Of a stretch of DNA of 64,000 nt, positions 1-8,572 are shown one piece after another. Source of the DNA: Bacillota bacterium (GTDB taxonomy: Bacteria > Bacillota > Sulfobacillia > JACIYH01); contig JASEFA010000001.1 in assembly GCA_030019365.1 (NCBI GenBank), forward strand, positions 124,001 to 188,000, written 5' to 3'. Below the pieces are notes generated by a model that did not search any database, was not told where the DNA came from, and worked only from the letters and a program-made list of their open reading frames with translations. Position 1 is the first letter of the stretch. The number at the start of each line of letters is the position of its first letter. The position numbers and the translations under genes are program-made.

Positions 1-240
1 GCCATCATGGTCACCCTGGGCACGCCCTTCTGGCGGGCGCTGGAGGTGGGTCTGCTGGCCTGCGTGCTGTACCACGGCGTCAACGGCATCCGCATCATCC
101 TGTTCGACCTGGGCTACGGCATCCGGGTGCACCGGGCCTGGTGGTATGCCACCGTGGTGGTGGTGGTGGTGCTGTTCGTGATGGGCGCGGTGCAGATGCT
201 GATGCCGCTGTTCGCGGGGTCCACCTCGCGGGTGGCCTAG
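1..240 (+). CDS. sdhC: Succinate dehydrogenase cytochrome b subunit, C-terminal part (cut by window edge)
   Basis: This is the C-terminal end of a membrane anchor subunit of succinate dehydrogenase/fumarate reductase; the reading frame is open at base 1, so the N-terminus lies outside the window. The visible 79 residues hold two hydrophobic segments and the family motif H-G-V-N-G-I-R followed by F-D-L-G, where the SdhC heme and quinone region lies. The partner anchor gene starts 3 bases after the stop, so the two are co-translated. The subunit passes electrons from the soluble SdhA/SdhB part to membrane quinone. SdhC is more likely than FrdC from the motif, but the direction of catalysis cannot be told from sequence. 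Confidence 0.85.
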   Translation, partial: AIMVTLGTPFWRALEVGLLACVLYHGVNGIRIILFDLGYGIRVHRAWWYATVVVVVVLFVMGAVQMLMPLFAGSTSRVA

Positions 241-243
241 GGG

Positions 244-588
244 GTGAAGGAATTGCGCACCTGGGCCTGGATTCTGCAGCGGGCAAGCGGTGCTGTCCTG
301 GTCTTTGCCCTGGGATTGCACTGGGTGGTCCAGCATCACGTGTCTCCAGGGGCGGAGATCACCTTCGCCGGGGTCCACCTCAAGCTGCAGTGGCTCTTGT
401 ACCTGGTGTCCGATGTTCTACTTCTGGCGTTCGCCCTGTTCCACGGGCTGAACGGCCTGCGCACGGTCATCCTGGACTTCCGGGTGTCCCGCTCCGCGGC
501 GGCGGTGCTGACGGTGGTACTGGTGCTGGTGGGGCTGGGAGCCCTGGTGTACGGGGTGCCACCCATCACGGCCTTGCTCAGGGGGTAG
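244..588 (+). CDS. sdhD: Succinate dehydrogenase hydrophobic membrane anchor subunit
   Basis: A 114-residue protein with three predicted membrane helices (about residues 12-30, 48-70 and 85-108). It repeats the anchor motif H-G-L-N-G-L-R followed by I-L-D-F at the end of helix 2, so it is related to the upstream SdhC. With SdhC it would form the quinone-binding membrane domain of complex II. It starts at a GTG 3 bases after the sdhC stop. The stop codon lies inside the first copy of a tandem repeat that reaches to the sdhA start. The length and paired-anchor arrangement fit SdhD; the name is by position and motif. Confidence 0.8.
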   Translation: MKELRTWAWILQRASGAVLVFALGLHWVVQHHVSPGAEITFAGVHLKLQWLLYLVSDVLLLAFALFHGLNGLRTVILDFRVSRSAAAVLTVVLVLVGLGALVYGVPPITALLRG

Positions 589-654
589 CCGACATGCGGC
601 CTTGCTCAGGGGTAACTGACATGCCACCTTTCTCAGGGGGTAGCTGACATGCCA
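573..654 (+). repeat. Three tandem 27-28 bp copies carrying a ribosome-binding site and ATG, ahead of sdhA
   Basis: Three near-identical units occupy 573-600, 601-627 and 628-654. Each has the form CTTGCTCAGGGG, then GTAGC-GACATG with small differences. Each contains a Shine-Dalgarno-like CAGGGG about 8 bases before an ATG (594, 621 and 649). The first two ATGs share a frame and would encode a 17-residue peptide ending at the TGA 645-647. The third, one base after that TGA, is the sdhA start. The array also contains the sdhD stop codon. Confidence 0.85.
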
Positions 655-2343
655 TATCATCGCATCCTGGTGGTGGGAGCGGGACTGGCCGGACTGCGGG
701 CGGCCATCGAGGCGGCCGGTGAGGACGTGGCGGTGCTGACGCGGGTGCACCCGGTGCGCTCCCACTCGGTGGCCGCCCAGGGGGGCGTGAACGCACCGCT
801 GGCTAACGTTCCGGAGGGCAAGGAAGACAGCTCGGATCGTCATGCCTTCGACACGGTAAAGGGTTCGGACTACCTGGCGGACCAGGACGCGGCGGAGCTG
901 ATGACGCGCCTGGCCCCAGAGCGCATCTACGAGATCGAGCACTGGGGCTGTCCCTTTTCGCGGACCCCGGAGGGCAAGATCGCCCAGCGTCCCTTCGGCG
1001 GCGCGGGCTTCCCCCGCACCTGTTACGCGGCGGACCGTACCGGCCACGCCATGCTGCACACCCTGTACGAGCAGGTGGTGAAGCGCGATGTGCGGGTGTA
1101 CGAAGAGTGGCTGATGCTCGACCTGGTCGTGTCCGGGGGCCGCTGCCGGGGGGTGGTGGCCATGGACATGGTGTCGGGGCGGGTGGAGGCATTCGGGGCC
1201 GAGGCGGTGATCGTGGCCACCGGGGGCGCCGGTCGCCTCTTTGTGCGCTCCACCAACTCTCACATCAATACGGGGAGCGCGGCGGCGTTTTGCTACCGGC
1301 GGGGGGTGCCGCTCAAGGACATGGAGTTCGTGCAGTTCCATCCCACGTCGCTTTACCCCAACAACGTGCTCATCTCCGAGGCGGCCCGGGGCGAGGGTGG
1401 GTACCTTCTGAACCGGGACGGGGAGCGGTTCATGGCCCGCTATGCCCCCAAGGCGATGGAGCTGGGGCCGCGGGACATCGTGGCCCGGTCCATCCAGACC
1501 GAGATCGACGAGGGGCGGGGGTTTGAGGACGCCTACGTGCACCTTGACCTGCGGCATCTGGGGGCGGAGAAGATCAAGGAGAGGCTGCCCGCCATCCGGG
1601 AGATCGCCATGTATTTCGCCGGGGTGGACCCCATCGAGAAACCCATCCCCATCCAGCCCGCCCAGCACTACACCATGGGGGGCCTGGACGTAGACAGAGA
1701 CGGTGCCTCCGAGCTGCCCGGCCTTTATGCTGCGGGGGAGTGTGCCTGCGTGAGCGTGCACGGGGCCAACCGCCTGGGCGGCAACTCGCTTTTGGAGACG
1801 GTGGTGTTCGGGCAGCTGGCGGGGGCGGCCGCCCTGCGCTACGTGGGGGGTCTGGAGAAGACGGGTGCGGGCGACGGCGCGCTGGACAGGGCGGTGGCGG
1901 AGGTGGAGGACCGCATTGGCGAGCTCTTGGGGCGGGAAGACGGGGAGAAGATGGCCACCATCCGGGAAGAGATGAAGCAGGTGATGTTCGAGAAGGTGGG
2001 GATATTCCGGCAGGAAGGTCTCATGCGGGAGGCGGTGGAGGAGATCCGCGAGCTCAAGGAGCGGGTGAAGGGGGCGCGGGTGGAGGCCAAAGGAAGGCGG
2101 TACAACCTGGAGCTGATGGGGGCCCTGGAGCTTCCTGCCATGCTGGACCTGGCGGAGGTGATTGCCCTGGGTGCGGTGACCCGCACCGAGAGCCGGGGTT
2201 CCCACTTCCGGCGGGACTACCCCGAGCGGGACGATACGAACTGGCTCAAGCACACGGTGGCGCGCCCGACCCCCGACGGTCCCCGGCTGGAGTACCGGCC
2301 GGTGGTGATCACGAAGTGGCAGCCCGAGGCGCGCAAGTATTAG
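649..2343 (+). CDS. sdhA: Succinate dehydrogenase/fumarate reductase flavoprotein subunit
   Basis: The catalytic FAD subunit, 564 residues, which interconverts succinate and fumarate on the cytoplasmic face of the membrane. The FAD dinucleotide motif GAGLAG is at residues 10-15. The R-S-H-S-V-A-A-Q-G-G segment places His39 as the candidate for covalent FAD attachment. The active-site block S-E-A-A-R-G-E-G-G carries the catalytic arginine, and later the Q-H-Y-T-M-G-G and G-A-N-R-L-G-G-N motifs are present. The C-terminus ends in the usual I-T-K-W form. The start is the third ATG of the tandem repeat. The next gene is a CitE-type lyase, not the iron-sulfur subunit sdhB, which must lie upstream of the window or elsewhere. 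Confidence 0.93.
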   Translation: MPYHRILVVGAGLAGLRAAIEAAGEDVAVLTRVHPVRSHSVAAQGGVNAPLANVPEGKEDSSDRHAFDTVKGSDYLADQDAAELMTRLAPERIYEIEHWGCPFSRTPEGKIAQRPFGGAGFPRTCYAADRTGHAMLHTLYEQVVKRDVRVYEEWLMLDLVVSGGRCRGVVAMDMVSGRVEAFGAEAVIVATGGAGRLFVRSTNSHINTGSAAAFCYRRGVPLKDMEFVQFHPTSLYPNNVLISEAARGEGGYLLNRDGERFMARYAPKAMELGPRDIVARSIQTEIDEGRGFEDAYVHLDLRHLGAEKIKERLPAIREIAMYFAGVDPIEKPIPIQPAQHYTMGGLDVDRDGASELPGLYAAGECACVSVHGANRLGGNSLLETVVFGQLAGAAALRYVGGLEKTGAGDGALDRAVAEVEDRIGELLGREDGEKMATIREEMKQVMFEKVGIFRQEGLMREAVEEIRELKERVKGARVEAKGRRYNLELMGALELPAMLDLAEVIALGAVTRTESRGSHFRRDYPERDDTNWLKHTVARPTPDGPRLEYRPVVITKWQPEARKY

Positions 2344-2356
2344 GGGGAGATGGGGC

Positions 2357-3238
2357 ATGTCGGGACCGATCCTGAGAAGCTGGCTCTTCGTACCTGCCAA
2401 TCACTCCCGGCGGGTTGAGAAAGCCCTGGGGCTGGAAGCGGACGCCGTCATCCTCGACCTGGAAGATGCCGTGGCCGCGAGCGAGAAGGGTACGGCCCGG
2501 CAGATGGCGCGGGAGGCCCTCTCCCTGCCCCGGCATCCCCGCCTGTACATCCGCGTCAACGGGCTGGACACGGGCCTGGCCCTGGACGACCTGGAAGCCG
2601 TGGTGCGGCCCGGTCTGGACGGGGTGATGATCCCCAAGGTGGAGTCGGCGCGCGACGTGCACATCGCGGCCTGGCTGCTGGGCCAGCTCCAGGGCCGGCA
2701 CGGCCTGGAGGAGGGGACGGTGGAGCTGGTGGCCCTGGTGGAAACGGCCCGTGGGGTGGAGAGGGCGGGGGAGGTGGCCGCGGCCCTGCCGGCTCCGGGG
2801 CGGATTGCCTTCGGGGCCATCGACTACAGCCTGGACCTGGGGGTATCCCATGCCGGGGCGGCCGAGGCGCTGGGACACGCGCGCGCCCGCCTGGCGGTGA
2901 CCTGCCGGGCGGCGGGGCTCGAGCCTCCCGTGGACACGGTGTATCCCGACATCCGGGACGGCGAGGGCCTGGAGCGGGAGGCCCGGGAGGCCCGCGCCCT
3001 CGGATTCGGCGGCAAGCTGGTCATCCATCCCGATCAGATCGCGCCGGTGAACCGGGTTTTCTCGCCCTCTCCCGAAGAGGTGGCATGGGCGCGCAGGGTG
3101 GTGGAGGCATTCACTGCCGCCGAGGAGGCTGGCTGCTCTTCCATCCAGGTGGAGGGCAAGTTCATCGACTACCCCGTGGCCGCCCGGGCCAGGCGGGTCC
3201 TGGCGCTGGCCCGGGCCGCGGGAGCGAGGGAGGAATAG
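2357..3238 (+). CDS. CitE/HpcH-type lyase (candidate malyl-CoA or citramalyl-CoA lyase)
   Basis: A 293-residue TIM-barrel protein of the HpcH/HpaI aldolase/citrate lyase beta-like family. The first strand has W-L-F-V-P-A-N-H, followed by L-D-L-E-D-A-V, the substrate-side arginine in I-R-V-N-G, the Mg-ligand glutamate in V-E-T-A-R-G, and the acidic F-G-A-I-D-Y-S-L-D-L-G loop. Members cleave citryl-, malyl-, beta-methylmalyl- or citramalyl-CoA. No CitD/CitF partners are present, so true citrate lyase is unlikely. The gene sits directly before a two-subunit acyl-CoA ligase, which would make the CoA ester this enzyme cleaves. The ATG follows a GGGGGAG ribosome site. The substrate is inferred from neighbours only. 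Confidence 0.82.
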   Translation: MSGPILRSWLFVPANHSRRVEKALGLEADAVILDLEDAVAASEKGTARQMAREALSLPRHPRLYIRVNGLDTGLALDDLEAVVRPGLDGVMIPKVESARDVHIAAWLLGQLQGRHGLEEGTVELVALVETARGVERAGEVAAALPAPGRIAFGAIDYSLDLGVSHAGAAEALGHARARLAVTCRAAGLEPPVDTVYPDIRDGEGLEREAREARALGFGGKLVIHPDQIAPVNRVFSPSPEEVAWARRVVEAFTAAEEAGCSSIQVEGKFIDYPVAARARRVLALARAAGAREE

Positions 3239-3241
3239 GCG

Positions 3242-4471
3242 GTGGCAAGGCTGCTGGAAAGCCAGGCGCTGGATCTGTTGCGGCAGGCGGGCCTCACGGT
3301 TCCCCGGTACGAAGTGGCCCGCGAACCCCGGGAGGCTGAGCAGGCCGCCCTGCGCCTGGGGGGGCCGGTGGTGGTCAAGGCGCTGGTCCCCGCGGGCAAG
3401 CGGGGCCGGGCCGGAGGGATTCTCTTTGCCGGGGACGCTGGGGAGGCGGCGCGCTGCGCCGAGAAGCTGCTGGGCACGAACCTGGCCTGCTACCCCGTCG
3501 AGCAGGTGCTGGTGGAAGAGCGCCTGGATGTGGACCGGGAGCTCTACCTCGCCTTCACCATCGCTAGCGGGCGCCAGGCCACGGCCGTGATCGCCGGCAG
3601 CGCGGGCGGCATGGATGTGGAAGAGCTGAGCCGGCTCCACCCGGAGAAGGTGAGAACTATCCATGTCGACCCCCTCGACGGGCTGCCCGACTTCGCCGCC
3701 CGCCAGTTGTGGTACGACGCAGGAGTGGGAGGCAGCCTCCTGCCGCAACTGGGAAGCCTGACCGCCCGGCTGCACCGCCTGTTCGTCAGCCTTGATGCCT
3801 ACATCCTGGAAGTCAACCCGCTGGTGGTGACCCGGGAGGGAAAGGCAATCCCGGCGGCCGTCCTGATGGGCGTGGACGATGCCGCCGTGTTCCGCCACTC
3901 GGAACTGGCCGGCCGGGTCCAGCCGGGCATGGAGCGCACCTGGCGGCCGCTCACGGGGCTGGAGAAGCAGGTGGTGGCGGTCAACGACGCCGATCCCTAC
4001 CGCGGTACGGCCCGGTACACCGAGATGGAGGGGGGCGACATCGGCTTTCTCTGCGGCGGAGGCGGTGCCAGCCTGCTCCTCTTTGACGCCCTGCGGCAGG
4101 CGGGCGGTCGACCCGCCAACTACAGCGAGGTGGGGGGTAACCCCACCGCGGACAAGGTATACGGTATCGCCCGGGCCATTCTCTCCAAACCGGGCGTCAG
4201 AGGCCTGCTGGTGGCCCACAACATCACCAACAACACCCAGGTGGACCTGGTGGCCGAGGGGGTGGTGCGCGCCCTGGACGAGCTGGGCCTGGATGCGCGC
4301 TCGTTCCCGGTGGTGGCGCGGGAGGCTGGGGTCAACGAGGAGCGGGCGCGCAGGCTTTTCCAGGACAGGGGTGTGGAGTATTACGGCGACGAGATAACGC
4401 TGGCGGAGGCGGCCAGGCGGATCGTGGCCAGGGTGAGGGAATGCGCGGGCGCGGGTTCGGAGGTGGGATGA
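3242..4471 (+). CDS. SucC-like ATP-grasp beta subunit of a dicarboxylate-CoA ligase
   Basis: A 409-residue protein with an N-terminal ATP-grasp domain (V-V-V-K-A near residue 40; E-V-N-P-L near residue 180) and a C-terminal CoA-ligase flavodoxin-like domain containing G-G-G-G-A-S and G-G-N-P-T. With the next gene it forms a SucCD-type acyl-CoA ligase. In the TCA cycle such enzymes link succinyl-CoA to ATP or GTP; close relatives (MtkA) activate malate. It is more divergent than textbook SucC, and its place between a CitE-type lyase and a fumarase favours a malate, citramalate or related substrate. GTG start, 3 bases after the preceding stop. Its stop overlaps the next start region. Confidence 0.82.
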   Translation: MARLLESQALDLLRQAGLTVPRYEVAREPREAEQAALRLGGPVVVKALVPAGKRGRAGGILFAGDAGEAARCAEKLLGTNLACYPVEQVLVEERLDVDRELYLAFTIASGRQATAVIAGSAGGMDVEELSRLHPEKVRTIHVDPLDGLPDFAARQLWYDAGVGGSLLPQLGSLTARLHRLFVSLDAYILEVNPLVVTREGKAIPAAVLMGVDDAAVFRHSELAGRVQPGMERTWRPLTGLEKQVVAVNDADPYRGTARYTEMEGGDIGFLCGGGGASLLLFDALRQAGGRPANYSEVGGNPTADKVYGIARAILSKPGVRGLLVAHNITNNTQVDLVAEGVVRALDELGLDARSFPVVAREAGVNEERARRLFQDRGVEYYGDEITLAEAARRIVARVRECAGAGSEVG

Positions 4472-5376
4472 TGGCCATCCTGGTGAACAGGCACTCCCAG
4501 ATAGTCATCCAGGGTATCACCGGCAGGGAGGCTTCCATGGTGACGCGCCACACCCTGGCCTACGGCACCCGCATCGTGGCCGGGGTTACTCCCGGCAAGG
4601 GCGGGCAGGAGGTATGCGGGGTTCCGGTCCACGACACCCTGGCTGCTGCCTGCCGGTATCACCGGATCGACACCGCCGTAACCTATGTTCCTCCGGCCTT
4701 CGTTTACGATGCCGTGGCGGAGGCGGTGGCCTGCGGCATCAGGTTCGCCTTCATTCCCACGGAGAACGTTCCCCGCCACGATGCCATGAAGCTGCTGGCC
4801 CTGGCCCGCCGGGCGGGGGTCAGGGTGGTGGGCCCCAATTCCGTGGGCATCATCAGCCCCGGGGAACGGGTGAAGCTGGGCGCCATCGGGGGCGACAACC
4901 CGGAAAGGTGCTTCCTCCCCGGTCCCGTGGGGGTGATCTCCCGCAGCGGGGGGATGACAGCCGAGCTGGCCTGGATGGTGAAGAGGGCTGGCTTTGGGGT
5001 AAGCACGGCCGTGAGCATCGGGGGAGACGCCCTCATCGGGAGCACCCCCCGTGATCTGCTCCAGATGTTCCAGGCCGACCCGGAAACCCGGGCGGTGGTC
5101 ATGTTCGGGGAACCGGGTACCACGTTGGAGGAAGAAGCGGCCGACTTCGTGGAACAGGGCGGCTTCACCAAGCCCCTGGTGGGTTTCGTGGCCGGTCGCT
5201 TTGTGGAGGAGCTGCCGGAAGAAACGGTGTTCGGGCATGCGGCTGCCCTGATATCGGGGAAGGTGGGCAGGCCCTCGGCCAAGATATCCCGGCTGCGGGA
5301 GGCGGGGGCGCTGGTGGCGGAGGATTTCGAAGACCTCATACCGCTGGTGCGGGAAGCCATGGGCAGGGCCGGTTGA
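4471..5376 (+). CDS. SucD-like alpha subunit of a dicarboxylate-CoA ligase
   Basis: A 301-residue CoA-binding and phosphohistidine subunit partnering the upstream ATP-grasp protein. The N-terminal CoA-binding Rossmann part has I-Q-G-I-T-G-R-E and G-V-T-P-G-K-G-G. Later come G-P-N-S-V-G-I and I-S-R-S-G-G-M, then the active-site loop G-H-A-A-A-L-I-S-G, with His256 as the residue expected to be phosphorylated. ATGs at 4468 and 4471 both overlap the previous stop; 4471 is chosen because it sits 7 bases from GGAGG at 4459-4463. A frame extension to an ATG at 4441 exists but has no such support. Succinate-CoA ligase proper cannot be excluded. Confidence 0.83.
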   Translation: MAILVNRHSQIVIQGITGREASMVTRHTLAYGTRIVAGVTPGKGGQEVCGVPVHDTLAAACRYHRIDTAVTYVPPAFVYDAVAEAVACGIRFAFIPTENVPRHDAMKLLALARRAGVRVVGPNSVGIISPGERVKLGAIGGDNPERCFLPGPVGVISRSGGMTAELAWMVKRAGFGVSTAVSIGGDALIGSTPRDLLQMFQADPETRAVVMFGEPGTTLEEEAADFVEQGGFTKPLVGFVAGRFVEELPEETVFGHAAALISGKVGRPSAKISRLREAGALVAEDFEDLIPLVREAMGRAG

Positions 5377-5479
5377 GGCGTGGTGATCCAGCAGGGTGCC
5401 GGCCCGTGCCCGGCGGCAGTGCGTCTGGCCACGGCATGCCGCGCCTGCCGGTAACACGTCCTGCGCAGGGGGTGGTGGA

Positions 5480-6844
5480 ATGTACCGGAGTCTATCCCAC
5501 ATGCTGGGGGAGTTTGCCGCCGGGGCGGACGCCGCCCGGTTGCCACCCGCGGCGGTAGCAGCGGCGCGGCGGTGTTTCCTGGACTGGCTGGGGTCGGCCA
5601 TCGCGGGCAGCGCGAGCGCCCCCGGCCGCATCATGCTGGCGGTGGTGGAGGCCCTGGGCGGTCACCCCCAGGCAACCCTGGTGCCAGTCGGCCTCCGCCT
5701 TCCCGTCACCGGTGCTGCCCTGTACAACGGTGCGGTATCCCACGTGGTGGAGCTGGACGACGTCCACCGGGAGTCGATCATGCATCCCGGTGCGGCGGTC
5801 ATCCCGGCCGCCCTGGCCGCGGCCGAGATGGTGGGGGCGACCGGCCGGGAGTTCATGGCCGCAGTGGTGGCGGGGTACGAGGTGGCCATCCGGGTGGCGG
5901 AAGCGGTGACTCCCTCGCATTATCGCTACTGGCATACCACCGCTACCTGCGGGACCTTCGGAGCGGCGGCGGCCAGCGCGAAGCTGCTGGGCCTGGACGG
6001 TGAGGGGATCGCTTCCGCCCTGGGGAGCGCCGGTACCCAGGCCGCCGGACTGTGGGAGTTCATCGCCGATGGGGCCATGAGCAAGCACCTTCACCCGGGC
6101 AAGGCGGCCATGAACGGGGTGCTGTCAGCCCTGCTCGCCCGGGAGGGGTTCAGCGCAGCCTCCCGCATCCTGGAGGGGGAGAAGGGCTTCTTCCGGGCCA
6201 CCGCCGCGACCTTCGACGAGAGCCGGGTGGGAGAAGGCCTGGGAGAATCCTTCAAGATCACGGGAGTTTCCTTCAAGGTACACGCTTCCTGCCGGCACAC
6301 CCATCCCGCCGTCGATGCCGCCCTGGAGGTGGTGCGCCGCCATCGACCTGATCCCGCCGCCGTCTCCTCCGTTCTGGTGCACACATACTCGGTCGCCCTG
6401 GACGTGGCCGGCAACCCCCGACCCGCCAGCGTGTACAGCGCCAAATTCAGCCTTCCCTTCTGCGTGGCCCTTGCCATCTGCCGGGGGAGAGCGGGGCCCG
6501 GCGAATTCAGTACCGGGGCGCTGGAGGACCCGGACATCAAGGGGGTGATGGAGCGGGTGCAAGTGGTGGTGAACCCGGCGTTCGACGCGGTGTATCCGAC
6601 CCGCTGGCCCGCCCGGGTGACGGTGCGTATGAACGATGGCAGTGAGCTGACCGGAGAAACCCATCATCCCCGCGGGGACCCGGAAAACCCCCTGGGGACC
6701 GACGAACTGGAGGAGAAGTTCCGTGCATTGGTCGTGCCAGTGGTCGGGGACACAGCGGCCGAAGGACTGATCGAGCGGGCGCGTTCCCTGGAATCCGTGG
6801 CCGACATGGGCGAGCTCATGTCCTGTTTCGGGCATCAGGCGTAA
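5480..6844 (+). CDS. MmgE/PrpD family protein
   Basis: A 454-residue protein of the MmgE/PrpD fold, starting at the ATG behind AGGGGGTGG. Family hallmarks are the early D-W-L-G-S-A-I-A-G motif, H-V-V-E-L-D-D-V-H-R-E-S-I-M-H-P-G near residue 90 (active-site His and Asp), and S-K-H-L-H-P-G-K-A-A in the middle. Known members dehydrate 2-methylcitrate, decarboxylate cis-aconitate to itaconate, or epimerise iminodisuccinate, so the family name does not fix the reaction. Position between a CoA ligase and a fumarase suggests a di- or tricarboxylate substrate. About 100 bases of non-coding sequence separate it from the ligase genes. Confidence 0.82.
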   Translation: MYRSLSHMLGEFAAGADAARLPPAAVAAARRCFLDWLGSAIAGSASAPGRIMLAVVEALGGHPQATLVPVGLRLPVTGAALYNGAVSHVVELDDVHRESIMHPGAAVIPAALAAAEMVGATGREFMAAVVAGYEVAIRVAEAVTPSHYRYWHTTATCGTFGAAAASAKLLGLDGEGIASALGSAGTQAAGLWEFIADGAMSKHLHPGKAAMNGVLSALLAREGFSAASRILEGEKGFFRATAATFDESRVGEGLGESFKITGVSFKVHASCRHTHPAVDAALEVVRRHRPDPAAVSSVLVHTYSVALDVAGNPRPASVYSAKFSLPFCVALAICRGRAGPGEFSTGALEDPDIKGVMERVQVVVNPAFDAVYPTRWPARVTVRMNDGSELTGETHHPRGDPENPLGTDELEEKFRALVVPVVGDTAAEGLIERARSLESVADMGELMSCFGHQA

Positions 6845-6866
6845 CGGGCCGCAGGGGGTGACGGGC

Positions 6867-7763
6867 GTGGGGGGCACGATCGGAGATGAACTGATTGGTG
6901 AGGTGGCCGGGCGCCTGATCCGCCAGGCGGCGGTGGTCCTGCCCGATGACGTCCGGCGGGCCCTGGCCGAAGCGTGCGACCGGGAAGAGAGCATGCTGGC
7001 CCGGCAGCAACTGGGGGCGATGCTGCAGAATGCCCGCGTGGCGGAAGAGAAGGGGGTACCCCTGTGCCAGGACACGGGGGTACCGGTTTTCTTCCTCTCC
7101 CTGGGCTCTGAGGTCAGGATAGAGGGGGACCCCGCGCGGGTGCTGGAGGAAGCTGTCCGGCGGGCAACGGAGGACGTGCCCCTGCGGCAGAACGTCATCC
7201 ACCCGCTCACCCGGCGCAATTCCGGCACCAACACCGGCTGGGGGGTGCCCATCGTGCACTGGGACTTCCTGCCCGGGGCGGACTACCTGGAGATGATGTT
7301 CGTTCCCAAGGGATTCGGGGCCGAGATGCGGGCGGCCCAGTGCTGGGTTCTCACCAGCGAGGACGCCGGCCGGGCGGCGGCGAAGGCCGTGCTCGACGTG
7401 GTGCAGGACAGCATGGGGGAACCCTGTCCTCCGGTTATCATCGGGGTGGGCATCGGCGGGACGGCCGATCAATCCGCCCACATTGCCAAGAGAGCCCTCT
7501 TCCGCAGCCCCCTGGGTACCCGCCACTCCGAGCCCCAGGTGGCGGCGCTGGAAGAGGAGATGCTGCAGGCGGTCAACGAGACGGGGTTGGGTCCCATGGG
7601 GCTGGGGGGGAAGACCTATGCCCTGGCGGTCCATGTTGAGATCTGCGGGGCCCATACGGCGGTGGTGCCGGTGTCGGTTTTCATGCAGTGCTGGGCGGCG
7701 CGTTACGCAGCGGCCAGGATCTACGGAGACGGCAGGGTGCTGTTCCTGACCCACGCTGGCTGA
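6867..7763 (+). CDS. Iron-sulfur hydro-lyase alpha subunit (class I fumarase/tartrate dehydratase type)
   Basis: The N-terminal half of a two-subunit [4Fe-4S] hydro-lyase, 298 residues from the chosen start. Cluster-ligand cysteines are apparent in P-L-C-Q-D-T-G, in the C-W-V block and in the I-C-G-A-H region, and the family signature C-P-P-V-I-I-G-V-G-I-G-G is intact. Enzymes of this type hydrate fumarate to malate; relatives act on tartrate or mesaconate. The GTG at 6867 is preferred over the in-frame GTG at 6858 because a GCAGGGGG site then lies 8 bases upstream. The beta subunit follows after 95 bases. Fumarate is the likeliest substrate given sdhA in the same operon. Confidence 0.85.
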   Translation: MGGTIGDELIGEVAGRLIRQAAVVLPDDVRRALAEACDREESMLARQQLGAMLQNARVAEEKGVPLCQDTGVPVFFLSLGSEVRIEGDPARVLEEAVRRATEDVPLRQNVIHPLTRRNSGTNTGWGVPIVHWDFLPGADYLEMMFVPKGFGAEMRAAQCWVLTSEDAGRAAAKAVLDVVQDSMGEPCPPVIIGVGIGGTADQSAHIAKRALFRSPLGTRHSEPQVAALEEEMLQAVNETGLGPMGLGGKTYALAVHVEICGAHTAVVPVSVFMQCWAARYAAARIYGDGRVLFLTHAG

Positions 7764-7858
7764 GATGCGAGAGCGGTCCTGGCGAGGGCCATCTTCTGGT
7801 GTTCCTCACCCGCGCTGAGCGGGGGCAGGGCTCGAGCGGGAAGGGAGGCTGACGGGCG

Positions 7859-8572
7859 GTGCGGGAAGTCAGGCTGGAGGGGCTTCTGACCGAACAGGCT
7901 GTGCGCGATCTGAGGGTGGGGGACGTCGTCCACTACACCGGCCCGGTGCATACCATGCGCGACATGGCGCACCGGCGGGCAGTGGACATGCTGGAGCGCG
8001 GGGAGGAGCTTCCCTTCGACCTGCACCGGGGAGTGCTCTGGCACTGCGCCCCCGTGGTCAGTCGCGCCGGGGAGGAATGGGTGGTTCGGTCTGCGGGGCC
8101 CACCACCAGCTCCCGTTTCACGGAGCTGGGTGCTGCCCTGATCCGTCTTCTGCAGATCAGGATGGTCGTGGGCAAGGGTACCATGGGTGCCCCCGCTGCC
8201 AGGGCGATGGCGGAGGTCGGTTGCTGTTACCTCACCATGACGGGGGGATGTGCCGCCCTCTATGCCGACCGGGTGCAGAGGGTGGAGCATCTGGCCTGGG
8301 CGGACTTGGGGTTGCCGGAGGCGGTGTGGGTCCTGCGGGTTACGGATCTGGGACCTCTGGTGGTGGGGATCGACAGCACCGGAGCCAGCCTGTACGAACA
8401 GATGGGTGCCAGGCTGGCCGGGACTCTTCCCGAGATCTACGCGCGCTCCTCGGTCGACCCCGAACGCAGCTATGCCTACCTGCCCAGGCGCATCGCAGCC
8501 GCTCCGGCAGTTTGGCGGCCGGAATCTAGGAGCTACACTCTGGAAAGGCGGGACGGCAGTGGACCGGGCTGA
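7859..8572 (+). CDS. Iron-sulfur hydro-lyase beta subunit (class I fumarase type)
   Basis: The C-terminal-half subunit of the class I fumarase/tartrate dehydratase family, 237 residues, partner of the preceding alpha subunit. Motifs include the opening L-R-V-G-D-V-V-H-Y-T-G, the substrate-binding S-A-G-P-T-T-S-S-R, and K-G-T-M-G. It supplies the swivelling domain that closes over the iron-sulfur cluster. It starts at a GTG behind AGGGAGGC. The last 14 bases overlap the start of the M20 hydrolase gene, so translation of the two is probably coupled. Confidence 0.85.
   Translation: MREVRLEGLLTEQAVRDLRVGDVVHYTGPVHTMRDMAHRRAVDMLERGEELPFDLHRGVLWHCAPVVSRAGEEWVVRSAGPTTSSRFTELGAALIRLLQIRMVVGKGTMGAPAARAMAEVGCCYLTMTGGCAALYADRVQRVEHLAWADLGLPEAVWVLRVTDLGPLVVGIDSTGASLYEQMGARLAGTLPEIYARSSVDPERSYAYLPRRIAAAPAVWRPESRSYTLERRDGSGPG

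Noticed and set aside
418-2400. Long minus-strand open frame of 660 codons opposite sdhA
   Set aside because: It is the complement of sdhA and its neighbours in a GC-rich genome, has histidine/proline/arginine-rich nonsense composition and no ribosome site.
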